The notes below the pieces were generated by a model. It was not told where the DNA came from, did no database searches, and was given only the letters and a program-made list of their open reading frames with translations. A DNA stretch of 11,065 bases from contig JAHELX010000061.1 in assembly GCA_024643945.1 (NCBI GenBank), positions 1 to 11,065 on the forward strand, written 5' to 3'. The DNA comes from Anaerolineales bacterium. GTDB taxonomy: Bacteria > Chloroflexota > Anaerolineae > 4572-78 > NAK82. A program made the translations under genes and the position numbers. Shown one piece after another: positions 1 to 5,534 of this stretch (position 1 is its first letter; the number at the start of each line of letters is the position of its first letter).

Positions 1-1
1 A

Positions 2-268
2 ATTGACAGGCTCGACGGCTATCAGGTCGTCAATACCCATAGGGCACTTGGTTACGCTCCCTTCTTCAACGAGTTCCCGGTGAAGTGCCCCAGGCCGGTC
101 GCCCAAATCAATGCTGCGTTGCTGGAAGATGGCATCCTGGGCGGCTATGACCTCCAGCAGGATTACCCCCACGCCCAAAACGAGATGCTCATATGCGTCA
201 CCGAGATGAACACCCGCGAGCAAATCGAGCGGCTGGTGGCCGCGCTGGCAAAGGAGGGCGCGAAATGA
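2..268 (+). CDS. gcvPA: Glycine dehydrogenase (decarboxylating) subunit 1, C-terminal end (partial)
   Basis: The window opens inside this gene; about 88 C-terminal residues are present. Glycine dehydrogenase (P protein) decarboxylates glycine and passes the aminomethyl group to the lipoyl H protein of the cytoplasmic glycine cleavage system. The visible tail reads GYQVVNTHRALGYAPFFNEF followed by VKCP, typical of the end of the split subunit 1, and finishes NTREQIERLVAALAKEGAK. Identity is also fixed by the gene that follows: gcvPB begins inside its stop codon through a 4-base ATGA overlap, the usual arrangement where P protein is split in two. The first residues are lost at the window edge, so the PLP-independent core cannot be examined. 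Confidence 0.93.
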   Translation: MDRLDGYQVVNTHRALGYAPFFNEFPVKCPRPVAQINAALLEDGILGGYDLQQDYPHAQNEMLICVTEMNTREQIERLVAALAKEGAK

Positions 269-1704
269 AGCAACGACCCGAACCCTTGATCTTCGAAGTC
301 TCCTCACCCGGCCGTACTGCTTTCACTCTGCCTGACTTGGATGTGCCCGCGACAGCGCTGCCCGCAGGTTACGTCCGTGACGACCTGAACCTGCCCGAGG
401 TGAGCGAACTGGAATTCGTGCGTCACTACACGCGCCTGAGTCAGAAGAACTACGCCATAGATACCGTCTTCTACCCGCTTGGCTCTTGCACCATGAAATA
501 CAACCCCAAAGTCAACGAGAAAGCGGCTTCGATTGAGGGTCTCAGCCAGGTGCATCCTCTCCAGCCCGAGGCGACGGTGCAGGGCAGCCTGGAGTTGATG
601 TATAAATTACAGGAGGCGCTCAAAGAAATCGCTGGCTTTGCCGGCGTGAGTCTTCAGCCGGCAGCCGGCGCCCACGGCGAGTTCGCGGGCGTGCTGATCA
701 TGCGTGCCTACCACGAAAGCCGGGGGGACACCCGGCGTACCAAGGTGCTCATCCCCGACTCGGCCCATGGCACCAACCCCGCCTCCAGCGCCATGAGCGG
801 CTTCAGCGTCGTCGAGATCCCATCCGACGACCGGGGCAATGTGGACCTGGAAGCCCTCAAGCGCGAGTGTGACGAGACGGTCGTCGGCCTGATGCTGACC
901 AACCCCAACACCCTGGGCCTCTTTGAGGAGCAGGTGCTCGAGGTGTGCCAAACGATCCACGCTTGTGGCGGGCTGATGTACGGCGATGGGGCCAACCTCA
1001 ACGCACTGCTGGGCGTCGCCCGCCCCGGCGACCTGGGCATCGACGTGCTGCATTTCAACCTGCACAAGACCTTCTCCACCCCCCACGGCGGCGGCGGCCC
1101 TGGCAGCGGCCCGGTTGGTGTCAGCCAGCGGCTGCTGCCCTTCCTGCCCGGCCCCATCGTCGCCAAGACAGAGGATGATCGGTACAAGCTGGTGATGCCC
1201 GAGCAGTCCATCGGCCGGCTGAAAGCCTTCTACGGCAATTACGGCATGTTCATCCGGGCCTACACTTATATGCGCATGATGGGGCCCGATGGGCTGCGCG
1301 CCGTGGCCGAGGATGCTGTTCTCAACGCCAACTATCTCAAAGCCAAAGTTGCACCCCATTTCCCCATCGCCGTGGAGCGCACCTGTATGCACGAGTTCGT
1401 TGTGCACGGCGACGTGGCTGGCACCGACGTCCACGCCCTCGACGTGGCTAAACGGCTCATCGATTACGGCTTCCACCCCCCCACCAACTACTTCCCACTC
1501 ATCGTCCACGACGCGTTGATGATCGAGCCGACAGAGACCGAGAGCAAAGAGACTCTGGATGCCTTCGCCGAGGCGCTGGCCAAAATTGCGGAGGAGGCCC
1601 ACACTGATCCCGACATGGTGCACCATGCGCCGCACACAGCGCCCGTCACGCGGTTGGACGAGGTCAAGGCAGCTCGCAATCCGGTGTTGTGTTACAAAGG
1701 ATGA
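265..1704 (+). CDS. gcvPB: Glycine dehydrogenase (decarboxylating) subunit 2
   Basis: A 479-aa protein, full length for this subunit, which carries the PLP site of the two-subunit P protein. Residues about 265-284 read NLHKTFSTPHGGGGPGSGPV, the family's cofactor motif; Lys268 should form the Schiff base with PLP. Other conserved stretches are FYPLGSCTMKYNPKVNE near residues 70-86, PAAGAHGEF, DSAHGTNPASS and LTNPNTLGLFE. An open frame runs upstream to 193, but the start at 265 is preferred: it overlaps the gcvPA stop as ATGA, has AAGGAGGG just upstream at 251-258, and begins the usual N-terminus. The pair is almost certainly cotranscribed and translationally coupled. A small hairpin (1709-1713 with 1721-1725) and the terminator at 1733-1760 follow. 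Confidence 0.96.
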   Translation: MKQRPEPLIFEVSSPGRTAFTLPDLDVPATALPAGYVRDDLNLPEVSELEFVRHYTRLSQKNYAIDTVFYPLGSCTMKYNPKVNEKAASIEGLSQVHPLQPEATVQGSLELMYKLQEALKEIAGFAGVSLQPAAGAHGEFAGVLIMRAYHESRGDTRRTKVLIPDSAHGTNPASSAMSGFSVVEIPSDDRGNVDLEALKRECDETVVGLMLTNPNTLGLFEEQVLEVCQTIHACGGLMYGDGANLNALLGVARPGDLGIDVLHFNLHKTFSTPHGGGGPGSGPVGVSQRLLPFLPGPIVAKTEDDRYKLVMPEQSIGRLKAFYGNYGMFIRAYTYMRMMGPDGLRAVAEDAVLNANYLKAKVAPHFPIAVERTCMHEFVVHGDVAGTDVHALDVAKRLIDYGFHPPTNYFPLIVHDALMIEPTETESKETLDAFAEALAKIAEEAHTDPDMVHHAPHTAPVTRLDEVKAARNPVLCYKG

Positions 1705-1732
1705 ATCGCTCCGCAAATAACGGAGACTATGC

Positions 1733-1760
1733 AAAAGGCCCGCACAAAGGCGGGCCTTTT
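1733..1760. terminator. Bidirectional intrinsic terminator between convergent genes
   Basis: A perfect 11-bp inverted repeat: AAAAGGCCCGC at 1733-1743 pairs with GCGGGCCTTTT at 1750-1760 around a 6-base loop. The GC-rich stem ends in a T run on either strand, so it can serve both gcvPB and the convergent phosphatase gene ending at 1767. Confidence 0.88.
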
Positions 1761-1766
1761 ATGTGT

Positions 1767-2540
1767 TCAACTCTCTCTGAGCACGGCCAACATCTTGGCG
1801 TGTACATGACCGTTACTGGCCAGCAACCCGCGCCCATAGGGGGTGAAGGGATCGCCGTTCACCTGGGATACCCTGCCCCCTGATTCCTGAACGATCAGCG
1901 CGCCGGCTGCCATATCCCATGGCCCCAGCTCCAGTTCCCAGAAACCGTCGATGCGCCCCATGGCCACGTGGCACAGATCGAGAGCGGCTGATCCATCGGA
2001 CCGGAGCGAGAGAACACGCTTGATAAAGCGCTGCCATTCCTGCCCATTGTCCGCTGGGCTCGTCCAGGCATTGTAGGGGAAACCGGAGGCCAGCAGGCTT
2101 TCCCCCAAATCGTCAGTGCCGGAAACGTGGATGGGGGCTCCATTAAGGCTGGCCCCACCCCCCTGCTCTGCTATGAACAATTCATCCAATATCGGATTGT
2201 AGACCACCCCAAGCACAATCTCGTCCTCTCGCTCCAGCGCGATGGACACGGCAAAGCAGGGATAGCCACGAGCGTAATTGGTCGTTCCGTCCAGCGGGTC
2301 GACCAGCCAGCGCGGGTTATCGGAGGTAAATTGCCCGCCTCCTTCCTCGCCCAATAGTCCGTAACTGGGAAAGGCTTCTCGCAACATAGTAGCAATCAGG
2401 TCTTCTGCCTGCTGATCCATTTCTGTTACCAGGTCAGCCGGGCCTTTGTGACGGATCTGGTGTGCTGCGCCTAACTGGTCCCACAGCAACTCGCCAGCAG
2501 CGCGGGCAGCGGCAATGGCAGCTTCAAGTTCGGGAGTCAC
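1767..2540 (-). CDS. Inositol monophosphatase family protein (SuhB-like)
   Basis: A 257-aa Mg-dependent phosphatase of the inositol monophosphatase family; the usual length is 250-280. Metal-binding motifs are intact: DLVTEMDQQAE near residue 40, GEEGG near 64-68 (first acidic site), WLVDPLDGTTN near 78-88 with both Asp residues, and GPWDMAAGALIVQESGG near 206-222 holding the last metal Asp. Likely substrates are inositol-1-phosphate or related sugar phosphates; the sequence does not separate inositol, fructose-bisphosphate or nucleotide activity. The frame is open to a TTG at 2564, but GTG at 2540 is preferred because AAGGAGATG sits 8 bases upstream on the minus strand, inside the longer version. 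It converges on gcvPB and shares its terminator. Confidence 0.9.
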   Translation of the reverse strand: MTPELEAAIAAARAAGELLWDQLGAAHQIRHKGPADLVTEMDQQAEDLIATMLREAFPSYGLLGEEGGGQFTSDNPRWLVDPLDGTTNYARGYPCFAVSIALEREDEIVLGVVYNPILDELFIAEQGGGASLNGAPIHVSGTDDLGESLLASGFPYNAWTSPADNGQEWQRFIKRVLSLRSDGSAALDLCHVAMGRIDGFWELELGPWDMAAGALIVQESGGRVSQVNGDPFTPYGRGLLASNGHVHAKMLAVLRES

Positions 2541-2568
2541 GGCGTATTCATCTCCTTTTTGCAAATAG

Positions 2569-2666
2569 AATTGATTTGGGTCTGACTAAACTTGGTTGAT
2601 CCTTGCGAAGGTTTTGAACCTTCGCAAGGATGTTCCCAACTAATTTTAGTCACACCCAATTGATTT
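2569..2666. repeat. MITE-like inverted-repeat element with perfect central palindrome
   Basis: The core is a perfect 15-bp inverted repeat, ATCCTTGCGAAGGTT (2599-2613), a 3-base loop and its complement (2617-2631). Outer arms at 2569-2590 and 2645-2666 pair at 18 of 22 positions, including GGGT and TGACTAAA. AATTGATTT recurs as a direct repeat at 2569-2577 and 2658-2666. There is no coding capacity. A non-autonomous transposable element or a dispersed palindromic repeat is the likely reading. Confidence 0.6.
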
Positions 2667-2675
2667 AGAGGAGTG

Positions 2676-2738
2676 ATCTAACGCAACTCTAATGCTCCTC
2701 TTGCATGAATCTAACGTTCCTCTTGTGCAAATCTAACG
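2676..2738 (+). promoter_or_regulatory. ATCTAACG direct repeats upstream of hsp20
   Basis: The octamer ATCTAACG occurs three times, at 2676-2683, 2709-2716 and 2731-2738, with start-to-start spacing of 33 and 22 bases, whole multiples of about one helical turn. The last two copies end 22-base tandem units (2695-2716 and 2717-2738) matching at 17 of 22 positions, both containing TCCTCTTG. The position 70-130 bases before hsp20 suggests regulator binding. No CIRCE element was seen and no convincing -35/-10 pair could be fixed. Confidence 0.4.
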
Positions 2739-2806
2739 CAGGAACGATAGACTAAAAGCAGAATCAAATGTAGTCTTGATTGTGAACCAATGCAGGAGGT
2801 GACGAA

Positions 2807-3256
2807 ATGGCAAACCTGGTACGTTGGGACCCCGTTCGTGACATGATGAGTTTGCGTGAGGCGATGGACCGGCTCTTTGAAGAGAGCTTCGTGCGCCCCC
2901 GAGGTATGTTGGCGCCCGTCGAAGGCGCGGCCACGCTGGCGTTGGATGTCTTTGAAAGCGACGACGACGTGACCGTGCGCGCCTCGATCGCCGGCGTCAA
3001 TCCTGATGATATTGACATCTCGGTCACCGGTGACGTGCTGACCATCAAGGGCGAGACGAGCGAGGAGCGCGAGGAGAAGCAGGGCAACTATCACTTGCGC
3101 GAACGCCGCTATGGCGCCTTCCAGCGCTCGGTCAACCTGCCTGCCCCGGTCAATACCGATAAGGCTGAGGCCGAGTTCAAGAATGGCGTACTGACCCTCA
3201 CGCTCCCCAAGGTGGAAGAGGTCAAGCCCAAGTCCATCAAGATTAATGCCAGGTAG
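2807..3256 (+). CDS. Small heat shock protein, Hsp20/alpha-crystallin family
   Basis: A 149-aa ATP-independent holdase chaperone that binds unfolding proteins in the cytoplasm as oligomers. The N-terminal region (about 1-42) reads LVRWDPVRDMMSLREAMDRL, typical of bacterial class A small heat shock proteins. The alpha-crystallin domain spans about 43-135 and includes DVFESDDDVTVRASIAGV, GDVLTIKGE and the hallmark FKNGVLTLTLPK. The C-terminal IKI at 145-147 is the I-x-I anchor for oligomer assembly. AGGAGGT at 2794-2800 lies 6 bases before the ATG. It is transcribed alone: a repeat-rich region precedes it and a strong terminator follows. Small minus-strand genes converge on it. Confidence 0.95.
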   Translation: MANLVRWDPVRDMMSLREAMDRLFEESFVRPRGMLAPVEGAATLALDVFESDDDVTVRASIAGVNPDDIDISVTGDVLTIKGETSEEREEKQGNYHLRERRYGAFQRSVNLPAPVNTDKAEAEFKNGVLTLTLPKVEEVKPKSIKINAR

Positions 3257-3282
3257 TGGGCCCGAAAGTAATGTGTGACCGG

Positions 3283-3314
3283 GGACCCGGCTTCATCAGA
3301 AGTCGGGTCCTTTC
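3283..3314 (+). terminator. Intrinsic terminator of hsp20
   Basis: GGACCCGGCTT (3283-3293) pairs with AAGTCGGGTCC (3300-3310) over 11 bp with one G-T wobble and a 6-base loop, followed by TTTCTT. It lies 27 bases past the hsp20 stop. Confidence 0.85.
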
Positions 3315-3319
3315 TTATA

Positions 3320-3340
3320 ATACCCACGTGCACTGGGTAT
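3320..3340. repeat. Small inverted repeat containing CACGTG
   Basis: ATACCC (3320-3325) pairs with GGGTAT (3335-3340); the loop region overlaps the palindrome CACGTG. Function unknown. It lies between the hsp20 terminator and the neighbouring repeat element. Confidence 0.35.
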
Positions 3341-3366
3341 ATCGCCTCTACTGTGAGCCGACCTAA

Positions 3367-3495
3367 AAATCCTTGTATCTTCTCAAAAGGTAGGGGCAAA
3401 CCCTTGCGGTTGCCCACCTGGGCAGGTGCACCCGCAGGTCCCCTCTGGGGAAGACCTGCCCTTACCCCAAGATATTGAGAAGATACAAATCCTTG
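3367..3495. mobile_element. Short inverted-repeat element flanked by 9-bp direct repeats (MITE-like)
   Basis: AAATCCTTG occurs at 3367-3375 and again at 3487-3495, bounding a 111-base insert whose ends are inverted: TATCTTCTCAA (3376-3386) and TTGAGAAGATA (3475-3485), extending to 14 bp if three direct-repeat bases are shared. The interior is GC-rich and full of partial palindromes, such as GGGCAGGT near 3419 against ACCTGCCC near 3454, and GGTAGGGGCA against TGCCCTTACCCC. It has no ORF. It fits a non-autonomous insertion with target duplication. Confidence 0.55.
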
Positions 3496-3499
3496 CCGG

Positions 3500-3682
3500 T
3501 TAAGGTTGGGATTTAAGCTGCTCGGCGATCTCTTTCAGTGTCTCGGCAATTGCCTCGTGCGCTTTCATGCCCCTCCATATGGCAACCAAAAAAACGACGT
3601 AGCCGATAATGATCGCGATCACGCTCAACAGCCAAATGAGGAAGAAGAATCCTCCCGCAAAACCTGGGCCTATAGGTTGCAT
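3500..3682 (-). CDS. Small single-span membrane protein (60 aa), function unknown
   Basis: A 60-residue protein with a glycine-rich N-terminus (MQPIGPGFAGG), one long hydrophobic segment at about residues 12-36 containing FLIWLLSVIAIIIGYVVFLV, a short basic hinge (WRGMKAH) and an amphipathic acidic/basic tail (EAIAETLKEIAEQLK) suited to coiled-coil or membrane-surface contact. AAAGGAG lies 9 bases before the ATG on the minus strand, which supports translation. I do not recognise a named family. It is the last of a run of tiny minus-strand genes (3500-4546) that converges on hsp20. Membrane location is predicted from hydrophobicity only. Confidence 0.72.
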   Translation of the reverse strand: MQPIGPGFAGGFFFLIWLLSVIAIIIGYVVFLVAIWRGMKAHEAIAETLKEIAEQLKSQP

Positions 3683-3808
3683 CGAACTTCGCTCCTTTCT
3701 TTATTGCGTCATGGACTGTCGGGATAGGGCGGAGGTTTAGTCAACGATGAGTCAGACCCAGCCTCTATGCGGAGGTCTTGATCTTATCGTTCTCCCTGTG
3801 ATGGGCCA

Positions 3809-4054
3809 CTAGTCACGCGTTTTTTTCTCTTCTTCTGTTTCTCCCCAGGGATCCCACCAGCCGCCGAACCCACTCCAAAAACCGGGGCCGAAGCCAAAAC
3901 GGAAGCCGCGGCCGAACGGGCCTCCAGCTCGGAAGCAGTTGTGGGGACCGAAGCCGCTCAACATGCGGCGAATGGCTTCCTTGTCTCCCTTAATCTCGAT
4001 GCGAAAACCATCGTCGGTCTCAATGACCTTGAATTCGTTAATCACCCTTTCCAT
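3809..4054 (-). CDS. Small glycine/phenylalanine-rich protein (81 aa), function unknown
   Basis: An 81-aa protein in two parts. Residues 1-35 (VINEFKVIETDDGFRIEIKG followed by DKEAIRRML) look like a small folded beta-beta-alpha unit. Residues 36-70 are low-complexity and rich in Gly, Phe and Trp (GFRFGFGPGFWSGFGGWWDP), followed by an acidic/basic tail EETEEEKK-like end. There is no signal peptide or clear membrane span. A GGATGG-type ribosome site precedes the ATG, and the start is only 13 bases after the stop of the 31-aa gene, so the two are probably cotranscribed. A Gly/Phe-rich segment is also seen in co-chaperones, but no J-domain is present, so I assign no function. Confidence 0.68.
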   Translation of the reverse strand: MERVINEFKVIETDDGFRIEIKGDKEAIRRMLSGFGPHNCFRAGGPFGRGFRFGFGPGFWSGFGGWWDPWGETEEEKKTRD

Positions 4055-4067
4055 TTGTAATCCATCC

Positions 4068-4163
4068 TTATCCTTCGACTACAGACCTGGTGGGGAAAAG
4101 GTGTGCTACCCCCCAGAAGAGCAGGAAAAACGAACCCAGATAGAGCAGAACTTGATTGACCAT
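4068..4163 (-). CDS. Tiny membrane protein (31 aa), possible truncated N-terminus of a larger family
   Basis: This short ORF begins with ATG at 4163 and is preceded by GGAGGTGA, with 5 bases between GGAGG and the start, one of the strongest ribosome sites in the window. The peptide is nearly all one hydrophobic span (VLLYLGSFFLLFWGVAHLF at residues 5-23) and ends PTRSVVEG then TAA. The sequence resembles, from memory, the first residues of longer small integral membrane proteins in which the chain continues past the VV(E/K)G motif. So it may be either a genuine micro-membrane protein or a truncated copy. A 121-aa extension of the same frame upstream has no ribosome site and runs through hairpin repeats, so I reject it. 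It sits 13 bases before the 81-aa gene. Confidence 0.55.
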   Translation of the reverse strand: MVNQVLLYLGSFFLLFWGVAHLFPTRSVVEG

Positions 4164-4219
4164 ACTCACCTCCAGCGTGCCACTTGCCTGGCCCACGTTT
4201 AGAACTAGTACAGCCGCTC

Positions 4220-4267
4220 GCGGTGGACAACAGTCCACCGCCTCATCGCCGGACGACAGTCCGGCGA
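4220..4267. repeat. Twin perfect 9-bp hairpins sharing the same tip sequence
   Basis: The first hairpin is GCGGTGGAC (4220-4228), loop AACA, and complement (4233-4241). The second is TCGCCGGAC (4246-4254), loop GACA, and complement (4259-4267). Both share GGAC-N-ACA-GTCC at the apex, with only four bases between them. They lie in the leader of the 31-aa gene on the minus strand and could act as attenuators, RNA stabilisers or mobile palindromes. Another small hairpin (GAAAC 4313-4317 with GTTTC 4323-4327) lies nearby. Confidence 0.7.
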
Positions 4268-4360
4268 GAGCACTTGTGCTTCCATATCGCCACAACGAAC
4301 CCTGCGAGCAGTGAAACTTTCTGTTTCGCCGCGCTCGACTCATTTTGACGGATCCATCAT

Positions 4361-4546
4361 TCAGCGCTGCCCAACAACGACCCATTTCACGCCAAGAATG
4401 ATGATGAGGCACAGGCTGAATGGCGAGGCCCAATTGAGCAGATAATCCGCCATGACGATTCCGAGCCGCGCGAGGCCAATCAGGGTCAGCGCCAGGATCA
4501 ACAGCGCAACTATCACAACTATAACTCGATAATCGGTCGTCACCAT
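4361..4546 (-). CDS. Small two-span membrane protein (61 aa), function unknown
   Basis: A 61-aa hydrophobic protein with two predicted membrane segments: about residues 8-28 (VIVVIVALLILALTLIGLA) and 42-57 (FSLCLIIILGVKWVVV), joined by a short loop MADYLLNWASP. GGGTGA lies just upstream of the ATG on the minus strand at a usable distance. No family is recognised. It is the first gene of the small minus-strand group that continues with the 31-, 81- and 60-aa genes; the paired hairpins at 4220-4267 lie between it and the next gene. Expression together with those genes is plausible but not proven. Confidence 0.65.
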   Translation of the reverse strand: MVTTDYRVIVVIVALLILALTLIGLARLGIVMADYLLNWASPFSLCLIIILGVKWVVVGQR

Positions 4547-4588
4547 TTCAGCTCACCCTACAAGCCAAGACTGATGAACGCGGATACC

Positions 4589-4601
4589 CCCCTCTGGGGA
4601 T
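4589..4601. repeat. Small CCCC-TCT-GGGG hairpin in the intergenic region
   Basis: A short stem of CCCC and GGGG around TCT, upstream of the 61-aa gene. The same motif (CCCCTCTGGGGA) occurs inside the insertion-like element near 3440. It may be a fragment of a common dispersed repeat. Coordinates are approximate to a base or two. Confidence 0.3.
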
Positions 4602-4647
4602 GATATCTGACCTGAAAACCCGTTATCGGTTAACGTGGCTTGTGAGC

Positions 4648-4926
4648 TCACTGTTTCAGCTCAGCCTGCAACAGGCGATAATCTTTGTCCTCTAACATGC
4701 TGAGAGTCATTTTGGTTGCGCCAGCTACCATAAACCCGGCCAGGATGGTGAACCAGGCCCCAATGCCTCTTTCCCGCCGGACCAGAGGCAAGGCCCAGAC
4801 CATCACCGTCAGGATACCCACGCCACGGCGGGCCAGTTCGTAGTCTTTCCAACGTCGGCCCAGGGTATCGTGCTCGTAGGCGATGAGCCGCGCAAGCGCA
4901 GCAATGAAGGAAATTCTCCTGATCAT
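4648..4926 (-). CDS. Hypothetical small membrane protein (92 aa)
   Basis: A 92-aa protein with a basic N-terminus (MIRRISFIAALARLIAYEHD), a charged stretch (TLGRRWKDYELARRG), then two likely hydrophobic spans at about residues 35-48 (VGILTVMVWALPLV) and 57-73 (AWFTILAGFMVAGATKM), and a hydrophilic tail DKDYRLLQAELKQ. GGAGGG lies 12 bases before the ATG, a little far, with a purine-rich AAAGAAG nearer. No family is recognised. The gene stands alone: about 100 bases separate it from the 61-aa gene downstream and nearly 400 bases of repeats lie upstream. Membrane placement is inferred from hydrophobicity. Confidence 0.62.
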   Translation of the reverse strand: MIRRISFIAALARLIAYEHDTLGRRWKDYELARRGVGILTVMVWALPLVRRERGIGAWFTILAGFMVAGATKMTLSMLEDKDYRLLQAELKQ

Positions 4927-4973
4927 CTTCTTTGTATCCCTCCGTTAACTCAATGGATAGAGATGAGATGTTG

Positions 4974-4994
4974 CCTGCAAGCTCTATTTGCAGG
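4974..4994. repeat. Hairpin upstream of the 92-aa gene
   Basis: CCTGCAA (4974-4980) pairs with TTGCAGG (4988-4994) around a 7-base loop, about 50 bases before the 92-aa start. It could be a leader hairpin; no T run follows on either strand. Confidence 0.4.
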
Positions 4995-5018
4995 GCTAAC
5001 ATTTCAACGCTGTAGCGC

Positions 5019-5040
5019 CTGTCCTGAGCGAAGCCGAAGG
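5019..5040. repeat. Dispersed short repeat of the TCCTGAGCGAAGCCGAAGGA type
   Basis: The sequence TCCTGAGCGAAGCCGAAGGA, with self-complementary ends, is one I recognise as a high-copy dispersed repeat in Chloroflexota and many environmental bacterial genomes; in translation it gives spurious peptides such as CPERSRR and SFGFAQDR. It lies in the gene-poor stretch and codes for nothing credible. The identification is from memory; no copy count could be made here. Confidence 0.6.
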
Positions 5041-5060
5041 AATTCACTTTATCCGCAGGA

Positions 5061-5112
5061 CTATCGTTTTGTGTTACGGGCTGCTGTTCCGCGCCGTGCT
5101 ATCGTTTTGTGT
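5061..5112. repeat. 14-bp direct repeat pair
   Basis: CTATCGTTTTGTGT occurs exactly at 5061-5074 and 5099-5112, a 38-base period with a 24-base GC-rich spacer. There are only two copies, so this is not a CRISPR array. It abuts the candidate structured RNA. Confidence 0.7.
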
Positions 5113-5310
5113 CCCCTTTCTCAGGGGGGTACATCGCTTTACTATCCCGGCACGGGGCAGCACCTCCAGTCACCCGGAAACACCCTGGCCCGCCAGCCAG
5201 GACGGGCTGGATGCCTGCTACGTGGCTTCCCGGCAGTTATCACGACCGGACTTGCACCGGCTAGCAGACGACAGCTTGCAGGGCATACCAACGACTTGCT
5301 AGGCCGCTTT
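5113..5310 (-). ncRNA. Candidate structured RNA, class uncertain
   Basis: About 200 bases without a credible ORF but dense in pairing potential. On the minus strand, in order: TGCCCTGCAAGCTGTCGTCT, a short stem-loop GCCGGTGCAAGTCCGGT (about 5247-5263), CTGCCGGGAAGCCACGTAGC, CCAGCC/GGCTGG (5205-5210 with 5193-5198), and a final AGGGG/CCCCT stem (5113-5127). A GGTGCAAGTCC loop is reminiscent of group II intron domain I and of large transposon-linked RNAs such as HEARO/IscB omega RNA; a cobalamin-riboswitch core looks partly similar but lacks its other conserved boxes. No intron-encoded protein, IscB or B12 gene is adjacent. Boundaries and strand are inferred. Confidence 0.35.
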
Positions 5311-5324
5311 TACACTTACCATTC

Positions 5325-5471
5325 TTATGAATCCGTCTTTTTCCTAGCTGTGAGTTCGTAATACTGCTCTTTAAGCTTTCTGGTCGTCCTATGGACTTCA
5401 TCATCGAAGCCTTCTGGAAAACGGAACTTCTTGTGATAATTAGCTTTATACTTTATTCTTAAGGGCCACAT
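5325..5471 (-). pseudogene. AT-rich 3' fragment of an unknown gene (48 codons)
   Basis: On the minus strand, an open frame from ATG at 5471 to TAA at 5325 gives a credible protein tail: KYKANYHKKFRFPEGFDDE, then VHRTTRKLKEQYYELTARKK. The composition is charged and well-formed, and the region is clearly AT-richer than the GC-rich palindromic sequence on both sides. No ribosome site precedes the ATG, and the frame stays open upstream into low-complexity GC-rich sequence until a TAG, so this looks like the surviving C-terminus of an invading gene rather than a whole small gene. The family was not recognised. Loss of its 5' part coincides with GGCGGCTC-type repeats at about 5472-5520. Confidence 0.45.
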
Positions 5472-5534
5472 CCAGCGGCCCAGCGGCGCGGCAGATGAGC
5501 CGCCAGCGGGACAGCCGCAGGTGAGCTAAACCGC

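Noticed and set aside
607..1734. Long minus-strand open frame (375 codons) opposite gcvPB
   Set aside because: It is a mirror frame of a clearly coding, well-conserved gene in GC-rich DNA; its translation is His/Val/Gly-biased with no domain.
4068..4433. 121-codon extended version of the 31-aa ORF
   Set aside because: The extra part lies over the twin hairpins and has no ribosome site, whereas the ATG at 4163 has an excellent one.
5061..5112. CRISPR array
   Set aside because: Only two 14-bp repeats with a single 24-base spacer, and no cas genes.
5200..5300. Cobalamin riboswitch
   Set aside because: Only the GCCGGTGCAAGTCCGG-like core is similar; the other conserved boxes and any B12-related gene are missing.
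4870..5361. Plus-strand open frame of 163 codons
   Set aside because: It crosses the start of a real minus-strand gene, a dispersed repeat (giving CPERSRR) and the RNA candidate; there is no ribosome site and no sensible composition.
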